A model generated the notes under the pieces. That model was not told where the DNA came from. It did not search any database and worked only from the letters and a program-made list of their open reading frames with translations. The position numbers and the translations under genes are program-made. A stretch of DNA of 64,000 nt from Hahellaceae bacterium (lineage in GTDB: Bacteria > Pseudomonadota > Gammaproteobacteria > Pseudomonadales > Oleiphilaceae): NCBI GenBank assembly GCA_024234505.1, contig JACKOD010000007.1:1-64000 (forward strand). Reading direction: 5' to 3'. This document shows positions 58,601 through 64,000 of this stretch, piece after piece. The stretch's first letter is position 1. Each line of letters begins with the position of its first letter.

Positions 58601-59549
58601 CCCCCGTGTGGATGTGACCCTCAGGGTGTCCGGTTTTTTCCGCGATGCTTTTCCCAACGTCATGAAATTGTTTGATGCCGCTGTGCAAGCGATTGCCGAC
58701 ATTGAAGAACCCGGTAATGAAAACATCATCCAGCAAAATGTCCGTGCCCGGCAGGCCGCGCTGGAAGCAGAAGGGCACACACCGCAAGCGGCGTACCGGC
58801 AGGCGACCTATCGGGTATTCGGCAGCAAACCGGGGGCTTATGGTGCAGGATTACAGGGACTGATTGATGAACGTTGCTGGGAGCGGCGGGAAGATCTGGC
58901 CGAAGCCTATCTTAACTGGGGTGGCTATGCGTACGGCAACGACGCAGGTGACGGAGTCGAGGCCAGACAGGCATTTCGCTACCAGCTCACTCAGCTCGAA
59001 GTCGTCGCGCAGAATCAGGATAACCGTGAACACGACATTCTCGATTCGGATGATTACTACCAGTTTCAGGGGGGAATGAGTAATGCGGTGGCCATGTACC
59101 GAGGCGTCGAACCGGTGATCTATCACAATGATCTGTCAAACCCTATGGTTCCCAAAGTCCGTACCCTGAAAGAAGAACTGAATCGGGTGATTCGCTCGCG
59201 GTTGCTCAATCCTAAATGGATTACGGCCATGCGAGAGCACGGTTACAAGGGGGCCTTCGAAATGGCGGCGAGCGTGGACTATCTGTTTGCCTACGATGCC
59301 ACCACGAATCTCATCGACGACTATCAGTATGAGCAGGTGACAGAAACACTGCTGATGGACCGCGACAATCGGCAGTTTTTGCTCGACAATAACCCGAATG
59401 TGCTGGAAGAAATGGCCGAGCGTTTACTGGAAGCCATACAGCGTGGCATGTGGCAATCCCCCGGAGATTACGCCGGCGCGTTGCAGGATTTGTTGCTGGA
59501 CCTGGATCATCTGCAGGAATCTGCCCATCCCCCGGGGAGCATGAGCTAA
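55629..59549 (+). CDS. cobN: Cobaltochelatase large subunit CobN, 1306 aa
   Basis: This is the CobN/BchH family catalytic subunit, of normal length (about 1,275-1,300). Signature blocks include YYDPDLVPPHSYLAFYFWLR-like NYHDPDLVPPHSYLAFY, IVHVGKHGNLEWLPGK, GPMPHFYPFIVNDPGEGAQ and VWGTATMRTGGDDIAQA. It inserts Co2+ into hydrogenobyrinic acid a,c-diamide with ATP, using an AAA+/VWA partner, here presumably the ChlID fusion at 42906. It starts 14 bases after cobW and ends 4 bases before cbiB. Confidence 0.95.
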   Translation: MHLLAAKPGGFVDEEGIIDLNQDSADIVVLSAADSTLAALSEGLRALHASVDGPVPNVRLANWMQLRKPAAYDLYEDKVLESARVVVVSLLGGASYWAYGLERLIDWQQAAPASRTLVVVPGDDAADPELFDACSTSREDALRVWRYLREGGADNSQQLYRFLVSTYLGLSLRWHEPRLLPRCLIYMPAGTAHPGGQATLAEWQQRWALIAPSPDATLPDSILPDRHPVSRPVVLLLFYRSQLQSANTAMFDALIRQLEQAGLAPLPMAIASLKDKESIALVNALQEQTGASLILSTLGFANNTVASPDLSAQPGYFQSPLIRPIPVLQLILSSSTEEDWQSYTQGLRSRDIAMQVVLPEMDGRIVTRAISFKAESHYDALGQIAVVRYSLHQERAQFVAELARRYCRLAVTANQNKRIALILANYPTKDGRIGNGVGLDTPASAVNILQAMKQAGYALDELPLSGNALIEALLGAVTNNPETLHQRPCWQSLSLDDYQAFFCRLPEDCQQAVLTRWGRPEDDIKCRQGRLMLAGIRLGEIFVGIQPARGFNLDLAANYHDPDLVPPHSYLAFYFWLRHVYEVDAIVHVGKHGNLEWLPGKGTALSAQCWPDIALGPMPHFYPFIVNDPGEGAQAKRRTQAVIIDHLMPPMTRAESYGALAELESLVDEYYQAMGMDDKRERWLRQAILDKVNRTHVLDELGARDSGDDEALLADLDAYLCDIKEAQIRHGLHILGRLPEAEKLADTLVALLRLPRGDTPESQGILHNLVQDLDLRCEQGWFDPLAAGTRGWSGGRPACLQTLDASVWRTEADTRERLEQFAKNLLQRYVLDTGDWHEILHLPNTQQQLRYAKNVLCAALEQSATQEISALLDGLSGQFVAPGPSGAPTRGRLDTLPTGRNFYSVDNRAIPSPAAWAIGQRAAQALIERHLQTQGEYPKQLGLSVWGTATMRTGGDDIAQAFALMGVEPLWAPGSNRVIDFKVLSTQVLGRPRVDVTLRVSGFFRDAFPNVMKLFDAAVQAIADIEEPGNENIIQQNVRARQAALEAEGHTPQAAYRQATYRVFGSKPGAYGAGLQGLIDERCWERREDLAEAYLNWGGYAYGNDAGDGVEARQAFRYQLTQLEVVAQNQDNREHDILDSDDYYQFQGGMSNAVAMYRGVEPVIYHNDLSNPMVPKVRTLKEELNRVIRSRLLNPKWITAMREHGYKGAFEMAASVDYLFAYDATTNLIDDYQYEQVTETLLMDRDNRQFLLDNNPNVLEEMAERLLEAIQRGMWQSPGDYAGALQDLLLDLDHLQESAHPPGSMS

Positions 59550-59553
59550 TTAA

Positions 59554-60498
59554 ATGAGTCTATTCATTACCGTATGTTTTGCCTTGCTGCTGGATGCGCT
59601 CTTTAAAGAGCCCCGGCGTTTTCATCCACTGGTAGGGTTTGGCCGAATTGCCAATGCCATCGAAACCCGACTCAATCGACCTACTGCCGGTCGTGCGGCC
59701 GGTCGTGGTGCAGGTATCGTCGCCTGGTGTCTGGCGGTGTTGCCCTGGGTGGGCCTGTTTTCCGGTCTGGCCTGGGGGCTGGATAGCCTTATAGCGGACC
59801 AGCCTGTACTGAAGGTGCTCGCGGGGGGCGTGGTGCTGTATCTGGCGATTGGCTGGCAATCACTCATCGAGCACGGTCTGGCCGTCGCCCGTCCGTTACA
59901 GCAGAACGATATACCGGCCGCGCGCGCTGCGGTGGGCCGGATCGTCAGTCGCGACACCAGCGATCTTGCTCCTCCGGCGATCGCGGCAGCGGCGACCGAA
60001 TCCATGCTGGAAAACGGAGCCGATGCCGTATTTGCAGCGATTTTCTGGTTTGCGGTGCTCGGGATTCCCGGCGTAGTAGGGTACCGACTCTGCAATACCC
60101 TGGATGCGATGTGGGGCTACAAAAACACCCGTTTTCTGCATTTCGGGTGGGCCGCCGCGCGCATGGACGATGTACTCAATTTTATACCGGCGCGTTTAAC
60201 TGCGCTGGCTTATGTACTCGTGGGACAAACCGCCCTCGGCTGGAAAGCCTGGCGAGATCAGGCCGGCCAGTGGAAAAGTCCCAATGCCGGTCCGGTCATG
60301 GCGGCAGGTGCCGGGGCAATCAATACGGCGCTGGGGGGCGGTGCTCAGTATCATGGTGAATGGCAGGTTCGGCCTTTGTTAGGCCCGGAAAAGGGCAATA
60401 CACCCTCGGCGGCGAGTGTTCAGCAGGCCTGCCAGCTGGTGAATCGCGCCTTACTACTATGGTGCGCGGTACTCCTGATCGGTGGAGGGCTGTTCTGA
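59554..60498 (+). CDS. cbiB: Adenosylcobinamide-phosphate synthase (CobD/CbiB), 314 aa
   Basis: An integral membrane enzyme with about five helices; LLLDALFKEPRRFHPLVGFG at the start, VGRIVSRDTSDL, AATESMLENGADAVFAAIFWF and LDAMWGYKNTRFLHFGWAAARMDD-type segment are diagnostic. It attaches aminopropanol (or its phosphate) to adenosylcobyric acid. The stop overlaps the cobC start by one base. Note the naming clash: CobD of the aerobic scheme is CbiB, unrelated to Salmonella CobD. Confidence 0.94.
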   Translation: MSLFITVCFALLLDALFKEPRRFHPLVGFGRIANAIETRLNRPTAGRAAGRGAGIVAWCLAVLPWVGLFSGLAWGLDSLIADQPVLKVLAGGVVLYLAIGWQSLIEHGLAVARPLQQNDIPAARAAVGRIVSRDTSDLAPPAIAAAATESMLENGADAVFAAIFWFAVLGIPGVVGYRLCNTLDAMWGYKNTRFLHFGWAAARMDDVLNFIPARLTALAYVLVGQTALGWKAWRDQAGQWKSPNAGPVMAAGAGAINTALGGGAQYHGEWQVRPLLGPEKGNTPSAASVQQACQLVNRALLLWCAVLLIGGGLF

Positions 60499-61619
60499 TG
60501 GCTTACGCCGAGACGCGCCCGCCTGCCGCTGCCCGTTCGGCGGCCTTGCCGCATGGCGGAAATCTGTTTTTGGCCAGTCAGACCTATGGCATTCCGGTGG
60601 CCGAATGGCTGGATCTGTCCACGGGGATCAATCCCCGAGCTTATCCGATCGATGCCTTGTCATCCTGGGATTTTCAGCGCATGCCTTATGTCAGTGCCGA
60701 GTTCGATGCCGCCCGAACCGCTTATTACGGATCACACGCCGGACTCGCCATTAACGGTTCGCAGCAGGCAATCCAGCTATTGCCCAGACTGTTGCCTGCC
60801 TTGCCGGTGTGGGTGCCGGAAGCCGGTTATCAGGAGCACCGGCGGCACTGGTCATTGCAGGGGAATCGGGTGGTGACCTATCCTGCCTTTTGTGCAGAAC
60901 AGGCCGCGCAAGTCATAGCGCAGGCGCTTCGCACACAGCCTCCGTTTCATTTGCTGGTGATTAACCCGAACAATCCAACCGGGCTCTGCTTTACACCGCA
61001 GCAACTTCGTCACTGGGCCAGCCGCATGGCACAGGGAGCCATGCTGATTGTGGATGAGGCCTTTATTGACGCGGCCCCCGGCCAAAGTGTGCTGGCCGAG
61101 CCCTTGCCGGACAATATGCTGGTGCTGCGATCCTTCGGGAAGTACTTCGGGCTGGCAGGATTACGCCTGGGATTTGTATTTGGCGCGCCCCGCGTTATAG
61201 ACGCACTCGGTGAGTGGGTCGGCCCGTGGGAGGTCAACGGGCCGGCACAGTCGATTGCCACGGCGGCCCTGCGGGACACCCCATGGCATCACGAAACCCA
61301 ACACTTTCTGCAGGCCAACGCGCAGGCGAACCGGGTGGTCTTTGACGAGCTGTTTGCCTCGCTGCCGGTGATGTTTCAGGCGCATACACCGCTGTTTTCG
61401 ACCTATAGCCTGACGCCCGCGCGAGCCAGACACATATACGAGTATTTTGCCCGCCGGGGGATATTGCTCCGCTTGATCGAACTGAATGACCAACAGGCGC
61501 TGTTACGTACCGGTCGCCTGAACTACCAACACACCAGTCACCTGCAGCAATTACAACAGGCATGCGCGGGTTACTGCGACGAATTGAACAGATACCAGAG
61601 GGGAAAAACTCATGCTTAA
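60498..61619 (+). CDS. cobC: Threonine-phosphate decarboxylase CobC, PLP-dependent, 373 aa
   Basis: A class I/II aminotransferase-fold enzyme: ALPHGGNLFLAS at the start, LDLSTGINPRAYP, LVINPNNPTGLCFTP, MLIVDEAFIDAAPGQS and the PLP lysine in RSFGKYFGLAGLRLGF. It makes aminopropanol phosphate for the step catalysed by CbiB. The ATG at 60498 overlaps the cbiB stop (TGATG); longer in-frame alternatives reaching back to 60360 lie within cbiB and are rejected. It overlaps cbiX by 8 bases. Confidence 0.93.
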   Translation: MAYAETRPPAAARSAALPHGGNLFLASQTYGIPVAEWLDLSTGINPRAYPIDALSSWDFQRMPYVSAEFDAARTAYYGSHAGLAINGSQQAIQLLPRLLPALPVWVPEAGYQEHRRHWSLQGNRVVTYPAFCAEQAAQVIAQALRTQPPFHLLVINPNNPTGLCFTPQQLRHWASRMAQGAMLIVDEAFIDAAPGQSVLAEPLPDNMLVLRSFGKYFGLAGLRLGFVFGAPRVIDALGEWVGPWEVNGPAQSIATAALRDTPWHHETQHFLQANAQANRVVFDELFASLPVMFQAHTPLFSTYSLTPARARHIYEYFARRGILLRLIELNDQQALLRTGRLNYQHTSHLQQLQQACAGYCDELNRYQRGKTHA

Positions 61620-62931
61620 TGGCGATCAAACAGGCCAACCACCGCACGCGCCAAAAACTGGCATCATGGTGTGTGGCCACGGCAGTCGGGATAAAGGGGC
61701 CGAACGGGAATTTGGCCTGGTCGCTGCCGGCCTGAAAAAGCGCTTTCCGGGAATTCCGGTGGAATATGGCTTTCTGGAATTTTCCGCACCCAATATTCAC
61801 ATGGGATTAAATGCCCTGCTGGAGCAGGGCGTGGAAGAAATCCTGGCGGTGCCCGGAATGCTGTTTGCCGCGACCCATGCAAAAAATGATATCCCCTCGG
61901 TACTGACCACCTTCGAACAAGAACGCCCGGGCATCCGGGTAAAATACGGTAGCGAGCTGGGATTGCATCCGGCAATGATCGAAGCCTTTCAGACCCGCAT
62001 TTATGAGTCACTGGGTTTTGATCCGGCGAATCCCCCCAAAAATCTCTATGACACCTTGCTGGTGGTGGTCGGTCGCGGCACTTCCGACACCCTGGCCAAT
62101 GCCGAAGTCGCCAAGCTCACCCGTATCGTCAATGAAAATATGGGGTTCGGTTGGGCCGATACCGTGTATTCGGGGGTGACTTACCCTTCGGTGGGGGAGG
62201 GGTTACAACGCCTGTCTAAAATCGGCTTCAAGCGGATTGTGGTCGCACCTTATTTTCTGTTTACCGGTCGTCTGATTAAACGAATCTATGGTTATGTTGA
62301 TCATGTGGCTGCACAACTTCCCGAGATTGAGTTTATTAAAACGCCTTACCTGAATGATCACGAAAAAGTGATTGACGCCTTTGAAGTCCGGGTGCGGGAA
62401 ATTATGGAGGGGGGGGGCCCGACAGAAAACCTGATGTCCTCATTCAAGCGCCGTCTGGCCGCGGGTGAAGTAGAGGTCCATCATCACCACGCCGAATATG
62501 TGCCGGACGAGACGGCCGGAGTGACGGCGGCTCATTCGCATGATCACGGCCATCATCACGGACACAGCCACGACCACAGCCACGACCACCGCCTTGATCA
62601 CGACCATCATCATGGGCACAGTCACGACCATAGCCATGAGCACGGCCATCATCATGGGCACAGTCACGACCATAGCCATGAGCACGATCATCATCACGAG
62701 CACAGTCACGACCACAAGCATCAGCAGGATCATACTCACGACTCAGGGAGTGCTCACGGTCACTCCCACGGTGTGTACAAACATATCGGCCACCCGTTGG
62801 GACCCCGAACCATGATCGGTGATGGCATCTGCAACTGTTTCATGAGTCAGTTCCCGCCTGAAATATTGGAAGAAGAAAAAGATCGTATTGCGAAATCAAG
62901 CAACGAAACGCCTTTGGCTCATCGCTCCTGA
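61612..62931 (+). CDS. cbiX: Sirohydrochlorin cobaltochelatase CbiX with His-rich C-terminal extension, 439 aa
   Basis: Two CbiX half-domains are fused: the first starts GIMVCGHGSRDKGAEREF (catalytic His), with EYGFLEFSAPNIHMGL and VPGMLFAATHAKNDIP; the second has LLVVVGRGTSD and RIVVAPYFLFTGRLIKRI. From about residue 285 to 385 a His/Asp-rich segment holds dozens of His, probably for metal storage or delivery. It is followed by GDGICNCFMSQFPPE, two closely spaced Cys that may bind a metal or cluster. CbiX inserts cobalt early, into sirohydrochlorin, in the anaerobic route. GAGGGG precedes the ATG. It is the last gene of the operon. Confidence 0.93.
   Translation: MLNGDQTGQPPHAPKTGIMVCGHGSRDKGAEREFGLVAAGLKKRFPGIPVEYGFLEFSAPNIHMGLNALLEQGVEEILAVPGMLFAATHAKNDIPSVLTTFEQERPGIRVKYGSELGLHPAMIEAFQTRIYESLGFDPANPPKNLYDTLLVVVGRGTSDTLANAEVAKLTRIVNENMGFGWADTVYSGVTYPSVGEGLQRLSKIGFKRIVVAPYFLFTGRLIKRIYGYVDHVAAQLPEIEFIKTPYLNDHEKVIDAFEVRVREIMEGGGPTENLMSSFKRRLAAGEVEVHHHHAEYVPDETAGVTAAHSHDHGHHHGHSHDHSHDHRLDHDHHHGHSHDHSHEHGHHHGHSHDHSHEHDHHHEHSHDHKHQQDHTHDSGSAHGHSHGVYKHIGHPLGPRTMIGDGICNCFMSQFPPEILEEEKDRIAKSSNETPLAHRS
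62605..62688 (+). repeat. 42-bp tandem duplication in the His-rich part of cbiX
   Basis: 62605-62646 and 62647-62688 are identical at 40 of 42 bases. Each encodes 14 residues of the His/Asp-rich segment, so expansion or loss keeps the reading frame. Confidence 0.9.
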
Positions 62932-63001
62932 TCTTAAAAAAAGAGAGTGACGCAGACCGTACGCCAGAAACCGCCATGGGACGCCCCGCCAGGGCCGCGT
63001 C

Positions 63002-63853
63002 CTATGGATTAATCGTCGGTGCCAAGTGTCGCTTCGTGTCGGGTGAGTGTTTGGAAAGCGACTTCACGTATTCTCCGGGAGTCATTCCCAATTGTTGCTG
63101 AAACATCGCAATAAAGGCCGAACAGGACTCGTAACCCAGTTCACTGGCAATACGGGTAACGGAATAGCGGTCGAGGGTTAAATGTTGCAGGGCAATCTGT
63201 AACCGCAACTGTTGTCTCCAGCGTCGGAAATTCATTCCTGTCTGCTGTAAAAACAAACGCTGTAGTGTCCGGCTGGATGCACCGACTTCTGAACTCCATT
63301 GTTCCAGATTTCGGTTGCTCTCAGGATGCAGCTGTAGCGCCGAACAAATTTTTAATAACCGGCTGTCTTGCGGTATGGGCAGGTATAACGGTACCGGTGC
63401 GGCCGACGCCACCTGATCCCGCAAGGTGCGGAACAAACGTCCTGCGGTGCCCGACCAGAGGTAGTCGGCCGGGTGGCGTAAGGCTTCCAGAATCAGCTCC
63501 CGTAACAAAGGCGAGACTTCAAGAACATAGCAGCTACCGGCCAGTACTTTTGCCTCGTCACTATCAATGTGAATGCTCGACATCTCGGCGCCAAACTCAC
63601 TCGACACCTCATGGGGGTGATCCGGTGGTACCCAGGCGGCCCGGTTGGGTGGCAGGAGATACCGCCCCGTCGGAGTTGCAACTTCAAGCACACCTTCAGA
63701 CGCGTAAACCACCTGTCCCCAGGCATGGCGATGCGAGGCCACGACCGCACGCGGAGGCAATCGACGATGGAGCATGCTGATCGGGCGTACCAGCTTGCCT
63801 TCCGGTAACTCGATGCGGGGTATCTGTTGCCAGTTGTGACGTATTTTCTGCAT
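63002..63853 (-). CDS. AraC family transcriptional regulator, 283 aa
   Basis: The N-terminal cupin-like domain (SHRHAWGQVVYASEGVLEV, AAWVPPDHPHEV) is followed by a C-terminal double helix-turn-helix (about 165-265; VGASSRTLQRLFLQQTGMNF and SVTRIASELGYESCSAFIAMF). The ligand is unknown. The gene converges with the cobalamin operon, 70 bases after cbiX, and is divergent from the VOC-family gene at 63932, which it may control. Confidence 0.92.
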   Translation of the reverse strand: MQKIRHNWQQIPRIELPEGKLVRPISMLHRRLPPRAVVASHRHAWGQVVYASEGVLEVATPTGRYLLPPNRAAWVPPDHPHEVSSEFGAEMSSIHIDSDEAKVLAGSCYVLEVSPLLRELILEALRHPADYLWSGTAGRLFRTLRDQVASAAPVPLYLPIPQDSRLLKICSALQLHPESNRNLEQWSSEVGASSRTLQRLFLQQTGMNFRRWRQQLRLQIALQHLTLDRYSVTRIASELGYESCSAFIAMFQQQLGMTPGEYVKSLSKHSPDTKRHLAPTINP

Positions 63854-63931
63854 AGATTGTCATTCTAGCGATAATGCGTCATCAGCGCGAGCCGTATACT
63901 TTAGGACTTACGGAGTTTGCGGAGCATCGGC

Positions 63932-64000
63932 ATGATTAAGATTAAACGTTTAGGGCACCTGCTGCTAAGAGTCTCCAACTTGCCGGCATCGCTGGCGTTC
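63932..64000 (+). CDS. VOC-family (glyoxalase/dioxygenase fold) protein, N-terminal part only
   Basis: The 23 residues visible (IKRLGHLLLRVSNLPASLAF) match the first strand and helix of VOC metalloenzymes, including the metal-binding His. The window ends inside the gene. GCGGAG lies about 8 bases upstream of the ATG. It is divergent from the AraC-type gene, with 78 bases between. Confidence 0.65.
   Translation, partial: MIKIKRLGHLLLRVSNLPASLAF

Overview
The window comes from a Gammaproteobacterium of moderate GC, probably a marine or environmental one; I cannot name a genus. Pointers are YaeQ, PpiC, a type-2 LeuA beside an Lrp-type regulator, a bacterial voltage-gated sodium channel, paired PhoA-type alkaline phosphatases, oleate hydratase and a large cobalamin operon.

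Layout. Positions 1 to about 7,370 are AT-richer accessory DNA that looks like a decaying integron cassette array. Small unrelated genes, including two toxin-antitoxin pairs, a YdeI/OmpD-associated protein and a GFA enzyme, are separated by attC sites or attC fragments. The array is invaded by an IS110/IS1111 element, by a group II intron of the attC-associated class C type with a truncated reverse transcriptase, and by an IS1182-family relic. No integrase gene lies in the window. From 7,390 to 18,460 come a MalT-type LuxR regulator, a DUF6160 surface protein, a methyltransferase, an OafA-type acyltransferase, oleate hydratase, a glycosyltransferase and a DUF4242 protein. From 18,610 to 25,950 there are a LysR/DoxX pair, an unusual receiver-plus-membrane protein next to the sodium channel, an Lrp regulator divergent from leuA, and a GST. 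From 26,120 to 35,060 there are two alkaline phosphatases with a small exported partner, YaeQ, PpiC, a large orphan lipoprotein and a subtilase.

The strongest candidate for an unusual system is the compact four-gene block at 35,428-40,210: DUF3348, a MotA/ZorA-like protein with a very long coiled-coil tail (DUF802), a MotB/ZorB-like OmpA protein, and DUF2894 with a Lys/Ala/Pro-rich tail. It reads as an ion-driven, peptidoglycan-anchored motor fused to an uncharacterised cytoplasmic module, and it resembles Zorya anti-phage systems, probably the variant called type III.

From 40,254 to 62,931 lies cobalamin biosynthesis. bluB is on the minus strand. A cobalamin riboswitch then precedes a tightly overlapped run: cbtB, cbtA, a ChlI-ChlD fusion, cobO, cobB, a NiCoT-like transporter, cbiD, cobK, cobH, cobL, cobI, cbiG, cobJ, cobM, cobW, cobN, cbiB, cobC and cbiX. 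The set mixes anaerobic-route enzymes (CbiD, CbiG, CbiX) with aerobic-route ones (CobN plus a ChlID partner, CobW), so both early and late cobalt insertion appear to be encoded. Several proteins carry His-rich stretches, which fits metal delivery. The window ends with an AraC regulator divergent from the first codons of a VOC-family gene.
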